64,000 nt of DNA from contig NZ_CP157484.1 in NCBI RefSeq assembly GCF_045348435.1, positions 558,001 through 622,000 on the forward strand. Reading direction: 5' to 3'. Source of the DNA: Alsobacter sp045348435 (GTDB lineage Bacteria > Pseudomonadota > Alphaproteobacteria > Rhizobiales > Beijerinckiaceae). Under the pieces are notes generated by a model. That model ran no database searches, was not told the DNA's origin, and saw only the letters and a list, made by a program, of their open reading frames with translations. Position 1 is the stretch's first letter. Each line of letters opens with the position of its first letter. Positions 9,853 to 17,701 of the stretch are shown piece by piece. The translations under genes and the position numbers were made by a program.

Positions 9853-10021
9853 CCCTCTCCCCGTTCCGGGGCGAGGGGGCCGGCTGCGACCCTTCCCAAA
9901 CCCTCCGTCATCCCCGGCGCGCCGAAGGCGCGGGAAGGGGATCCAGAAAAGCCGGGCGAAGAGCGCCTCGCCCAACCTCCTGGATGCCCTTCCCGGCGCT
10001 CCGCGCCGCCGGGGATGACGG
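9853..10021. repeat. Intergenic palindromic repeat element, copy 2
   Basis: Second copy of the element at 9257-9434. It begins with the same GTTCCGGGGCGAGGGGGCC block and has the same inverted repeat, with its left arm from 9906 (CGTCATCCCCGGCGCGCC) and right arm from 9980 to 10021, ending CGCCGGGGATGACGG. It differs from copy 1 by scattered substitutions, so both have been fixed for some time. It lies 116 bp before the ABC transporter gene. Confidence 0.8.
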
Positions 10022-10136
10022 GCCTTCTCGAGCGCGGAGGAGGGCGAGGACCGCTCCCGCGTCTCGGCCGCTTCGGTTCGCCGGCGCGTCGTGCTAAGCC
10101 TTCGCGCCGTTTGCGACGGCGGGCGATGCGTCCGCG

Positions 10137-12266
10137 ATGGGAGACCGACCCTTGATGCAAGGATCCAAGCTGAAGCCGCTCGCCGCGGCCGTCCTGGCCG
10201 GCGCCGTCGTGGCGGCGATCTTCGGAGCGGTCAGGGACGACCGCGTCGCCCTCGGACTGGCCTTCGTAGGGCTGCTGCTGGCGGGCGCGACCTGGCGGTC
10301 GGCGGCCATCTCGGTGTTCCTGCGCATCTTCGTGTCGATCTTCGCGGTGGAGTACATCGTCACCGGCGCGATCGTGCTGCTGGTCCGCGGCCGGCTCTGG
10401 CCGGAAGCGATGGCGGACCTCGCCGTGCCGTCCAGCCTGCCGGTGACGGTCGGCGTCTTCGGGGTGATCGTCTACCTCGCCTCGCACCTGCATGTGATCC
10501 GCACCATCACCCGCATCGCGGACCTCTATTTCGAGACGCGCGAGGTCGGCGTGGCCCGGATCTGGCCCTTCGGCGCGTTCCAGGTGAAGGAGAGCCGCCT
10601 CGCCGCGGTCGCCATCGTGTTCCTCGTGGTCGTCAACCAGGCGCAGGTCGGCATTTCGGTGCGCTTGTCCTTCTTCAACCGCGACTGGTTCAACGCCATC
10701 CAGGAGAAGAACGCCGCCGCGTTCTGGTCGCTGCTGTTCACCGTCTTCCTGCTCTGGGTGGCGATCTACATCGCCAGCGCCATCGTCGAATATGTCGTCC
10801 AGTCCGGCCTCACCATCCGCTGGCGCCGCTGGCTGACCGACCGCTTCGTCACCGAGTGGCTGGGCGACCACCGCCACTACCGCATGACGCTGGCCAATAT
10901 CGGCGCCGACAACCCGGACCAGCGCATCGCGGTCGACATCGACCGCTTCATCGATTCCACCTACAGCTTCTCCATCCGGCTTCTCGCGACCGTGAGCTCG
11001 CTGGTGTCGTTCTCCATCATCCTGTGGACGATCTCGGCCGATTTCACCATCCCCGGCACCGAGGTGGTCATTCCAGGCTTCCTGTTCTGGGTGGCGCTGA
11101 TCTACGCCGGCGTCGGCACGCTCATCACCCACCTGATCGGCCGCACGCTGGTGCCGCTCAACTTCACCCAGCAGCGCTACGAGGCCGATTTCCGCTTCTC
11201 GCTCGCCCGGCTGCGGGAATATTCCGAGCAGGTGGCCCTCTTGGACGGCGAGCGCGCCGAGCGCGGCATCGTCATGGGCCGGTTCGGCTCGGTGCTGGCC
11301 AATTTCTGGCAGATCGTCGGCGTGCGCAAACGCCTGCTCGCCTTCACGGCGTCCTATGGCCAGATCAGCCCGATCATCCCCTATGTGATCGCCGCGCCGT
11401 TCTACTTCGCCGGCAAGATCCAGCTCGGCCAGATGAGCCAGACCGCCGGCGCCTTCGGCAATGTCGAGGGAGCGCTCAACTTCTTCGTCAGCTACTATGT
11501 CAGCCTGGCGGAGTACAAATCCGTCATCGACCGGCTGACCACGTTCAACGTGGCGCTCGAATCGGCCGGCCAGCTCGGCCACAAGCCGCCCCGCGTCGAA
11601 CTCGCCCAGAAGGCCGGCGCGACCGAGGTGCATGTCGACGGGCTCGATCTCGCGCTGCCGGACGGCCGCACCATCGTGAAGGTGGACCGCCTGGCGCTGC
11701 GGCCGCACGAGGCGACGCTGCTGACCGGCCCGTCCGGGTCCGGCAAGTCGACGCTGCTGCGCGCCATCTCGGGCATCTGGCCCTATGGCGACGGCCGCGT
11801 GGTCGTGCCCGAGGGGCAGAGCGTGATGCTGCTGCCGCAGCGCCCCTATATCCCGATGGGCACGCTGCGCGCCGCCGTCACCTACCCGGCCATCAGCGGC
11901 GCCTTCACGGACGCCGAGATCCGCGAGGCGCTGACGGCGGCGAGGCTGCCGGCGCTTGTCGACCGCCTCGACGACGAGGACATCTGGCCCCAGCGCCTCT
12001 CGGGCGGCGAGCAGCAGCGGGTCGCCATCGCCCGGGCCCTGCTGGCCAAGCCCGACTGGCTGTTCCTCGACGAGGCCACCTCGGCGCTGGACGAACTCGG
12101 CGAGGCGGCGCTCTACCGCACGCTGGCCGAGCGCCTGCCCCGGACCACGGTGGTGTCCATCGGCCACCGCTCGACGCTCCTCGCCATGCACCAGCGCCAC
12201 CTCGCGATGGCGCCGGCGGGCGACGTGTTCACGCCCGAAGAGGTGGCCCAGAAGGCGACGGCCTAG
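10137..12266 (+). CDS. SbmA/BacA-like ABC transporter with fused permease and ATPase
   Basis: Half-transporter of the ABC_membrane_2 type (BacA-related/YddA), inner membrane, expected to homodimerise. Relatives move peptides, cobalamin-like compounds or very-long-chain acyl groups; the substrate is not predictable here. The 709-residue product has an N-terminal membrane domain (about residues 10-450, with the family segment GRTLVPLNFTQQRYEADFR) and a C-terminal nucleotide-binding domain. That domain has Walker A GPSGSGKST, signature LSGGEQQR and Walker B WLFLDEATSALDE. The ATG at 10137 is used; an in-frame ATG at 10155, better placed behind GGGAGA, is an alternative. Unlike E. coli SbmA, it carries its own ATPase. 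Monocistronic. Confidence 0.88.
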   Translation: MGDRPLMQGSKLKPLAAAVLAGAVVAAIFGAVRDDRVALGLAFVGLLLAGATWRSAAISVFLRIFVSIFAVEYIVTGAIVLLVRGRLWPEAMADLAVPSSLPVTVGVFGVIVYLASHLHVIRTITRIADLYFETREVGVARIWPFGAFQVKESRLAAVAIVFLVVVNQAQVGISVRLSFFNRDWFNAIQEKNAAAFWSLLFTVFLLWVAIYIASAIVEYVVQSGLTIRWRRWLTDRFVTEWLGDHRHYRMTLANIGADNPDQRIAVDIDRFIDSTYSFSIRLLATVSSLVSFSIILWTISADFTIPGTEVVIPGFLFWVALIYAGVGTLITHLIGRTLVPLNFTQQRYEADFRFSLARLREYSEQVALLDGERAERGIVMGRFGSVLANFWQIVGVRKRLLAFTASYGQISPIIPYVIAAPFYFAGKIQLGQMSQTAGAFGNVEGALNFFVSYYVSLAEYKSVIDRLTTFNVALESAGQLGHKPPRVELAQKAGATEVHVDGLDLALPDGRTIVKVDRLALRPHEATLLTGPSGSGKSTLLRAISGIWPYGDGRVVVPEGQSVMLLPQRPYIPMGTLRAAVTYPAISGAFTDAEIREALTAARLPALVDRLDDEDIWPQRLSGGEQQRVAIARALLAKPDWLFLDEATSALDELGEAALYRTLAERLPRTTVVSIGHRSTLLAMHQRHLAMAPAGDVFTPEEVAQKATA

Positions 12267-12336
12267 CGTCCCCGCAGGCGAGACGAGGCGAGGCGGGGAG
12301 GGGAGCGGCGGCCGGACGCCTCCGCCCCGCTCGGGC

Positions 12337-12834
12337 TCAGATCGAGCGCTGGAAGCGCAACTCGCCGCGCTGGCTCTGGATGATCAGGTAGCCGTCCTTG
12401 GTGTCCCACAGCTGGGACGTGCGGAAGGCGAGCAGGAACGACCGCTCGAACTCCATCACGCTCTTGTCGCAGGCCTTCTTGGTGGCGGCGATCGGGCCGA
12501 CGGCGAAATGCTGCTGCTGCAGCGGATAGGCGGTGGCCGAGAAGGTGTTGCAGCCGCCGAAGCCGCGCGCCCGGAACTGGCCGTCGAGGCTGATGGTCGG
12601 CCGCTCGCCGCCGCTGACGTTTTTGCCGCCGATGCTGACGAGCGTCCACTGCACGTCGGTCGGGAAGGTCTTCTGCGGCTTGGGGACGATCACGCCTCCC
12701 TCCTGCGGGGGAGCGGGCCGGCCGCCCTTTTGCTGCGCCATCGCCGCGCCATGGCTCGCCACGAGGGCGGCGAGCCCTGCGGCTGCGAAGCCCATGAGGG
12801 AGAAGGACTGGGCGGACGGCGAACGACGACGCAT
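12337..12834 (-). CDS. Secreted META-domain (HslJ-like) protein
   Basis: The 165-residue product has a signal peptide (basic MRRRSPS, hydrophobic stretch to about residue 33, probable cleavage after AMA). After a Pro-rich linker comes a META domain: VQWTLVSIGGK, the buried GFGGCNTFSA signature at about residues 91-100, and the C-terminal FERSFLLAF helix. META/HslJ proteins are small periplasmic or lipoprotein factors linked to heat or antibiotic tolerance; their biochemical role is not defined. There is no lipobox here, so a soluble periplasmic location is likely. It is convergent with the ABC transporter gene. Confidence 0.8.
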   Translation of the reverse strand: MRRRSPSAQSFSLMGFAAAGLAALVASHGAAMAQQKGGRPAPPQEGGVIVPKPQKTFPTDVQWTLVSIGGKNVSGGERPTISLDGQFRARGFGGCNTFSATAYPLQQQHFAVGPIAATKKACDKSVMEFERSFLLAFRTSQLWDTKDGYLIIQSQRGELRFQRSI

Positions 12835-12931
12835 GATGGACGACCCCTGCTGGAACGGCGGCGGAGCATAGTCACGTCGCCAGCCGCCCGCAATGGCGGC
12901 CGGACGGACCGTCGCCCGTCGGCGCCGCGGA

Positions 12932-13927
12932 TCAGGCCGGGCCGATGCGCCGCTCCAGCCGCTCCACCAGCGCGTTGGAGGCGCGGAACACGTAGTCGTT
13001 GGGGCGCACGGCGACGCGGCTCGCGCCGAGGCCGACCAGCCACTCCGACAGGCTGAAGATCTGCGAGGCCGGGCATTGCAGCGCCGCCACGCCCGCGGCC
13101 TCGTCCCGCTGCAGCACGCGCGCCGCGAACCGCTCGGCCGCCTCGCCGGACACCGCGGCGAGCGCCGCAGGCGGCAGGCTCGCCACGACCTCGCGGCTGG
13201 TGCGCGCCTCCTCCTCGGCCGCGATGCGGGCCAGGATGGCGCGGGCCGCCCGCCGGGCGCGGTCTCCCCAGGGCGCCGCCGAGGACGCGACCAGATTGGC
13301 CTCGCTCTTCAGCATGACGCCGTCGTCGATGACCTTCAGGGCGTTCGCCGCCAGGGTGGCCCCGGTGGTGGTGATGTCGACGATGAGCTCGGCCGCGCCG
13401 GAGGCCGGCGCCCCCTCGGTCGCCCCCAGGCTCTCCACGATGCGGTAGTCGCCGATCCCGTGCTGGGCGAAGAAGGCCCGGGTCAGGTTCACATATTTGG
13501 TCGCGACCCGCATCTTGTGGCCGTGCCGGGTGCGGAACACCGAGGCGACGTCCTCCAGGTCCGCCATCCGGCGCACGTCGATCCAGGCCTGCGGCACCGC
13601 GACGACCACATTGGCCGCGCCGAAGCCGAGCGGGGTCAAGAGCTCCAGCCGCTGGTCCGCGTCCGGGATGGATTCCCGGATCAGGTCCTCGCCGGTGATG
13701 CCCAGATGGGCGCCGCCCTGGGCCAGCTCCCGGGCGATCTCCGACGCCGACAGGAACAGCACCTCCACGTCCGGGACGCCCGCGATGACGCCGCGATAGT
13801 CGCGGGCGCCGCGCCCCTGCGACAAGGGCAGGCCGGCGCGCTTGAAGAAACCGAAGGCGTTCTCCTGCAGCCGCCCCTTGGAGGGCACGGCCAGGATCAA
13901 GGGGGCGTCCGCCGCCGCGCCGCTCAT
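12932..13927 (-). CDS. hisG: ATP phosphoribosyltransferase catalytic subunit HisG
   Basis: First step of histidine synthesis: ATP + PRPP to N1-phosphoribosyl-ATP. The 331-residue product has the N-terminal LILAVPSKGRL, a central ITGEDLI, and the PRPP-binding stretch ELIVDITTTGATLAANAL. The ATG at 13927 overlaps the hisZ stop as ATGA; an upstream in-frame start would lie inside hisZ. At 331 residues it is longer than short-form HisG (about 220), with an extra C-terminal region ending GASRVAVRPNDYVF. Short forms need HisZ and long forms carry their own regulatory domain, so having both features is notable. Co-translated with hisZ. Confidence 0.95.
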   Translation of the reverse strand: MSGAAADAPLILAVPSKGRLQENAFGFFKRAGLPLSQGRGARDYRGVIAGVPDVEVLFLSASEIARELAQGGAHLGITGEDLIRESIPDADQRLELLTPLGFGAANVVVAVPQAWIDVRRMADLEDVASVFRTRHGHKMRVATKYVNLTRAFFAQHGIGDYRIVESLGATEGAPASGAAELIVDITTTGATLAANALKVIDDGVMLKSEANLVASSAAPWGDRARRAARAILARIAAEEEARTSREVVASLPPAALAAVSGEAAERFAARVLQRDEAAGVAALQCPASQIFSLSEWLVGLGASRVAVRPNDYVFRASNALVERLERRIGPA

Positions 13928-15066
13928 AATGTCGCTCCTGCGAGGCGGTCGAGCCAGATGGAGCATCCCACCGCCGGGATCGGGTGCGAGGCGCCGAGCG
14001 TCTGGATCAGCCCGTCATAGCGGCCTCCGCCGACCACGGGCTTGACGTCCGCGCCGGGTCCGCCGGCCCTGCGCCGTCCGTCGCGGATCTCGAAGACCAC
14101 GCCGGTGTAATAGTCGAGGTTGCGCCCGAAGGCGGCCGAGAACGCCAGGGTGGTCACGTCGACCCCGCGCGCCGCGATGAAGCCGGTGCGGGCGTCGAAG
14201 GCGTCGAGCACGCGCGACAGATCGAGCCGCGCTTCGGCCGCCAGCGCCCGCATCTGGGCCGAGGCGGCGTCCGGATCGCCCGCGATCGCGGCGAAGCGGC
14301 GCAGCACCGCGACCGCCTCCGGGCTGACGCCGCCCTCGGCGTCCGCCTCGGCGCGGGCCAGGAAGCGCTCGGCGATCTCCGCCGCGCTGCGGCCGCCCAC
14401 GGTCGAGATGCCGGCGATGTTCAGCACGTCCTCCACGAAGGCGCGGGCCGCCCGCGGATCCTGCCCCTGGACGGCGCGCAGGAGCCCGGCGTGCTCGCCG
14501 CCCGCGCCCGTCGCCGGGCCGCCCATGTCGGCCGCCAGCGCCGCCGCCAGCTGGCCCTGCGCGTAGGCCCGCCGGAGCTGCCGCACGCGGACCGGCGGCA
14601 AGGCGAGCCCGTCCAGGAGGGCGGTGAAGAGGCCGACGTCGCCGAGCCGAATCTCCGGCTGGGAGAGCCCCATGGCCAGCACGGCCTCATGCGCCAGCGC
14701 CAGGACCTCGGCGTCGGCGGCCTCGATGTCGGGCCGGCCGTAGGATTCGATGCCGGCCTGCCAGAACTCGCCGCTCTCGCCGGCGCGCAGCCGGAACACC
14801 GGGCCGCCATAGGAGAGCGCCGCCGGCTCCGCCGCCCCCGGCGAGGCGAGGTAGGCCCGCGCCACCGGGATCGTGTATTCGGGCCGCAGCGCCCATTCGC
14901 GCCCCGCCGCGTCCGTGGTGACGAACATGCGGGCCCTGATGTCCTCGCCCGAGAGGTCCAGGAACACGTCGGCCGGCTGCAGCACCGGCGGCTCGACCCG
15001 GCCATATCCGGCGGCTGCGAACTGCGCCGCGAGGGCGTCGGCCAAGTCCTGAGGCGTGCGGTCCAT
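13924..15066 (-). CDS. hisZ: ATP phosphoribosyltransferase regulatory subunit HisZ
   Basis: Paralogue of histidyl-tRNA synthetase that forms a hetero-octamer with HisG and confers activity and histidine feedback. The 380-residue product has the class II synthetase core (VEPPVLQPADVFLDLSGEDIR near residue 25, REWALRPEYTIPVARAYL near 75, VVGGGRYDGLI near 345). It lacks the anticodon-binding domain, as HisZ proteins do. It overlaps hisG by four bases (ATGA). On its 5' side lies the three-gene sugar cassette and then hisS; in many relatives hisS, hisZ and hisG are contiguous, so the locus appears interrupted. Confidence 0.93.
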   Translation of the reverse strand: MDRTPQDLADALAAQFAAAGYGRVEPPVLQPADVFLDLSGEDIRARMFVTTDAAGREWALRPEYTIPVARAYLASPGAAEPAALSYGGPVFRLRAGESGEFWQAGIESYGRPDIEAADAEVLALAHEAVLAMGLSQPEIRLGDVGLFTALLDGLALPPVRVRQLRRAYAQGQLAAALAADMGGPATGAGGEHAGLLRAVQGQDPRAARAFVEDVLNIAGISTVGGRSAAEIAERFLARAEADAEGGVSPEAVAVLRRFAAIAGDPDAASAQMRALAAEARLDLSRVLDAFDARTGFIAARGVDVTTLAFSAAFGRNLDYYTGVVFEIRDGRRRAGGPGADVKPVVGGGRYDGLIQTLGASHPIPAVGCSIWLDRLAGATL

Positions 15067-15194
15067 GTCCCTGTCCTGCGCGGGCTTTCGGCGTTCCCAT
15101 AGCAGGAGCGCCGGCCCCGCGCGACCCCGTTCGGTCGCAAGGGTGAACGCTTGCCTCGGCGCCAGGCTCGTTGGGCGGATCGCCCCGGCGAGCG

Positions 15195-16343
15195 CTAGCG
15201 CCAGCGCGTTGCGGGCCGGATCGTGGAAAGGTCGATCTGGGACGCATGGGGCGCGATGGCGCGCAGCATGGTCTCCACGAACTCCGGGGTCAGCAACCGG
15301 GGTGTCAGTCCCAGCGCCTTCAGGCCGTCCGCAACGGGGTTATAGTAGTGCTCCGCCGCCTCTGAACGGGGATTGGCCAGGCGTTCCGTCGTGGTCCGCA
15401 GGCCCAACCGCCCGGCGCTGTCCGCGACCAAGTCCGCCAGTTCGGCGATCGAGAACACCTGCGTGAATTGGTTGAACACGCGGTACTCGCCGGGCCGAGC
15501 GGGATGTCGGGCCGCAATCTCGATGCAGTCGAGCACGTCGCAGATATTGATGAAACCGCGTTTCTGGGCGCCCGCCCCATAGATCGTCAGCGGCGATTCG
15601 GCCGCCGCCTGGACGCAGAAGCGGTTCAGGGCGGTGCCGAAGATCGCGTCGTAATGAAAGCTCCCGCCCTGCTCGGACTCGGGTCCCGTTTCGACGGTCT
15701 CGATCCCGTAGACCACGCCCTGGTTCAGGTCGGTGGCCGCGAGCCCCCAGGCCGCACAGGCGAAGCGCATGTTGTGGCTGTCATGAACCTTGGACAGGTG
15801 ATAGAAACTCCCCGGCTGAGACGGGAAGGGCAGACGATCACGCCGGCCCTTGTGTTCGATGTCGATGAAGCCTTCCTCGATGTCGATGTTCGGCGTGCCG
15901 TACTGGCCCATGGTGCCGAGCTTGATCAGGTGCGCCTGCGGGCAGGCCTCTCGCATTCCCCAGAGCAGGTTCAGAGTTCCGACGAGGTTGTTGGTCTGCG
16001 TCAGAACGGCTCGTTCGACGCTCATCATCGAAAAGGGCGCGGATGGCTGCTCGGCGAAGTGGACGATGGCGTCAGGACGCCAACGGCGCAGCACCTGCGC
16101 CAGGGCGGGATAGTCGCACAGGTCGCAAACGACGGTCTCGACCGGCGCACCGCCCGCGTCGCGCCATCGCGCCGCGCGCTCTCTGAAATCCAAAGTCGGG
16201 AAGAGCGGAAGGGCGCCGACCTCCTGCTCCCAGCGGCGCTTCACGCCGCTGTCCAGCGCCAGCACGTCATCGCCCCGAACGGAGAAACGCAGCGCGGTGG
16301 GCCATCCCAGATAGCCGTCAGCCCCGAGGATCAGGACGCGCAA
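15195..16343 (-). CDS. UDP-sulfoquinovose synthase (SQD1/SqdB family)
   Basis: Short-chain-dehydrogenase-fold enzyme predicted to make UDP-sulfoquinovose from UDP-glucose and sulfite with bound NAD. The 382-residue product has the nucleotide motif GADGYLG (7-13), LGTMGQYGTPN with catalytic Thr144, YHLSK with Tyr181 and Lys185, then DLNQGVVYG, ALNRFCVQAA and RVFNQFT. All match plant SQD1 and Agl3-type enzymes closely. The TTG at 16343 is preferred because GGAG lies seven bases upstream and the Rossmann motif follows at once; the frame stays open to 16421 without support. It overlaps the glycosyltransferase gene by 13 bp. SqdB usually serves sulfolipid synthesis, but no lipid partner gene is adjacent. 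GC is lower than in the flanking genes. Confidence 0.9.
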   Translation of the reverse strand: MRVLILGADGYLGWPTALRFSVRGDDVLALDSGVKRRWEQEVGALPLFPTLDFRERAARWRDAGGAPVETVVCDLCDYPALAQVLRRWRPDAIVHFAEQPSAPFSMMSVERAVLTQTNNLVGTLNLLWGMREACPQAHLIKLGTMGQYGTPNIDIEEGFIDIEHKGRRDRLPFPSQPGSFYHLSKVHDSHNMRFACAAWGLAATDLNQGVVYGIETVETGPESEQGGSFHYDAIFGTALNRFCVQAAAESPLTIYGAGAQKRGFINICDVLDCIEIAARHPARPGEYRVFNQFTQVFSIAELADLVADSAGRLGLRTTTERLANPRSEAAEHYYNPVADGLKALGLTPRLLTPEFVETMLRAIAPHASQIDLSTIRPATRWR

Positions 16344-17275
16344 GCGATCGCTCCGGCTTTGGGCCTTCGGGCCAGCGGACGCCCGATCTGGTCGCGCAGG
16401 TCGAATTTTTCGACGAACCACTGGAAATCGAATTTGAGCCTGGACTTCAGAAAGGCGCGGCGGGACCAGACGTCGCTCTCAGCCACCAGCGCCAGCGCCT
16501 TGCGAAAATGGCGCGGATATTTGAGCGCGTAATACCGCACCATCTCCAGGCTCGCAGTGTCCGAGAGATAGCACAGACCGAAGCGCAAATTGTTATGGAC
16601 GAGGTTCAGGCGCGCTCGGGCCAGGAACGCATCCCTGGCGCCCTCGCCCTTGAACCGATGCGTCACGCGCAGCTTCGGCGCACAGGCCACCTGCGCCCCG
16701 CTCAGCCAGGCTCGAACGCTGAACTCCGGCTCGGCCGCCCCATAGATGCGCATGCCCTCGTCATAGCCGCCGATCCGATCGAAGAGTGCGCGGGTCAGGC
16801 CGGTCGCGGCGGCGGACGCGATCTGGACGTCGTGTCCGACGGCCGGGGCCGCCGCGTTCCAAAACGTCCCCATGTGGGGCGTCACGAGACGGCAGCCATA
16901 GGCGGTGGCGCCGCTCTCCGCGTCCACGATCGAACCAGCCGCAATCCGGTCGCCGCCGGCCGCCTCCATCAGCGCGATATCCCAGCCGGCCTCCAGGCTG
17001 ACATGCCCATCGGTGATCAGCAGCAGTTCGCCGCGCGAATGCGTCACGCCGAGGTTCCGCGCCTTCGGGACGCCGAGCCTGGTCTTTGACCGGACCACCC
17101 GAACGGGCACTCCGGAGGAGACCGGCGCGAGCGCCCTGCAGCAACCGTCCCGGGAGACGTCGTCCGCAATGACGATCTCGACGTCCGCTCCCGAACGTCG
17201 TCCCTCGACGATGGACTGGACTGTGCTCGCCAACCCGGGACCCTCGTTGCGGGCCGGAATGACGACGCTGATCAT
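16331..17275 (-). CDS. GT-A glycosyltransferase resembling peptide GalNAc-transferases
   Basis: Family-2-like transferase of 314 residues beginning MISVVIPARNEGPGL. Nucleotide-sugar residues include DD at 38-39 and the metal motif TDGH (88-91). D-x-H, rather than D-x-D, is the motif of polypeptide GalNAc-transferases (GT27). Two more features fit that group: YGAAEPEFSVRAW near 182-194, in place of the WGGEN.E.S.R.W block, and LRVTHRF, which holds the third metal-ligand His. There is no lectin domain and no membrane helix. Its ATG overlaps the upstream stop (ATGA) and its 3' end overlaps the sqdB-like gene, so the three are co-translated. The acceptor could be a lipid, a glycan or a protein; the motif set favours a polypeptide, but this is inference. 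Confidence 0.75.
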   Translation of the reverse strand: MISVVIPARNEGPGLASTVQSIVEGRRSGADVEIVIADDVSRDGCCRALAPVSSGVPVRVVRSKTRLGVPKARNLGVTHSRGELLLITDGHVSLEAGWDIALMEAAGGDRIAAGSIVDAESGATAYGCRLVTPHMGTFWNAAAPAVGHDVQIASAAATGLTRALFDRIGGYDEGMRIYGAAEPEFSVRAWLSGAQVACAPKLRVTHRFKGEGARDAFLARARLNLVHNNLRFGLCYLSDTASLEMVRYYALKYPRHFRKALALVAESDVWSRRAFLKSRLKFDFQWFVEKFDLRDQIGRPLARRPKAGAIACAS

Positions 17276-17646
17276 TTCACGGCTTTCTTGCCGGGCTCGA
17301 GCTTGAGGAAGCTTCTGAGATTCTCGGCGAAGTCCCTGTCCACCAGAGACCGCTCGAAGAGCTCGATGATGCGTTCCTTCTCGATCTGGTCGAGGCGGGT
17401 CGGCGGGTCGCCGCTGCCGTGGAACGATCCTTTCCGCGTCACCGTGATCGTGATCGGATTGGTGGTCTGCATCGGACCAAGGGGATTCTTCGGGAAGCGG
17501 ATCAGGAGGTCGGCGCTCGACAAAGCCTGGATGTCTTTCGCCGACAGCGAATGCTTTTCAGCGAGTTTCTTGGGGTTATCGCGGAGGAGTTGCAAGTCGG
17601 CAGGATCACTGGCGATCTTACGAAGCAGGTCACGCAACTTCGGCAT
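17272..17646 (-). CDS. Small helical protein of unknown function, first gene of the sugar cassette
   Basis: The 124-residue product is soluble, with no signal peptide or Cys. An N-terminal helical part (LRDLLRKIASDPADLQLLRDNPKKLAE, about 4-30, in two runs) recalls the short helical leader-like domains of Nif11 or LigA type. A Ser/Thr/Pro/Gly-rich stretch follows at about 61-83 (TTNPITITVTR, GSFHGSGDPPT), then a charged C-terminal helix. The ATG at 17646 is five bases behind GGAGG. A GTG at 17658 is in frame, but would be part of the ribosome site. Its stop overlaps the glycosyltransferase start as ATGA. GC counted over four 60-base rows is 50-63%, well below neighbours. It could be the acceptor, a chaperone or an unrelated protein; I do not recognise the family. 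Confidence 0.7.
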   Translation of the reverse strand: MPKLRDLLRKIASDPADLQLLRDNPKKLAEKHSLSAKDIQALSSADLLIRFPKNPLGPMQTTNPITITVTRKGSFHGSGDPPTRLDQIEKERIIELFERSLVDRDFAENLRSFLKLEPGKKAVK

Positions 17647-17656
17647 GGTCACCTCC

Positions 17657-17677
17657 ACCTTCAGATGAACTGAAGGT
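17657..17677 (-). promoter_or_regulatory. Perfect hairpin immediately before the cassette's first ribosome site
   Basis: ACCTTCAG and CTGAAGGT (8-bp perfect arms, 5-base loop) lie between the hisS stop and the ATG at 17646; the right arm on the transcribed strand touches GGAGG. The surrounding 50 bases are AT-rich, and TTGATA (17699-17694) could be a -35 element. It could act as an operator, an attenuating hairpin that masks the ribosome site, or a processing site after hisS. Confidence 0.45.
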
Positions 17678-17701
17678 AAAAGAAAAACCGGAGAATATCA
17701 A

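Noticed and set aside
9319..10018. Several open frames (for example 9470-10018 on plus, 9319-9840 on minus) in the gap before the ABC transporter
   Set aside because: They read through the palindromic repeats; translations are Pro/Arg/Gly-rich and match no domain. Treated as repeat DNA.
15195..16421. UDP-glucose 4-epimerase as the identity of the SQD1-like gene
   Set aside because: The stretches LGTMGQYGTPN, DLNQGVVYG and NRFCVQAA follow UDP-sulfoquinovose synthase, not epimerases.
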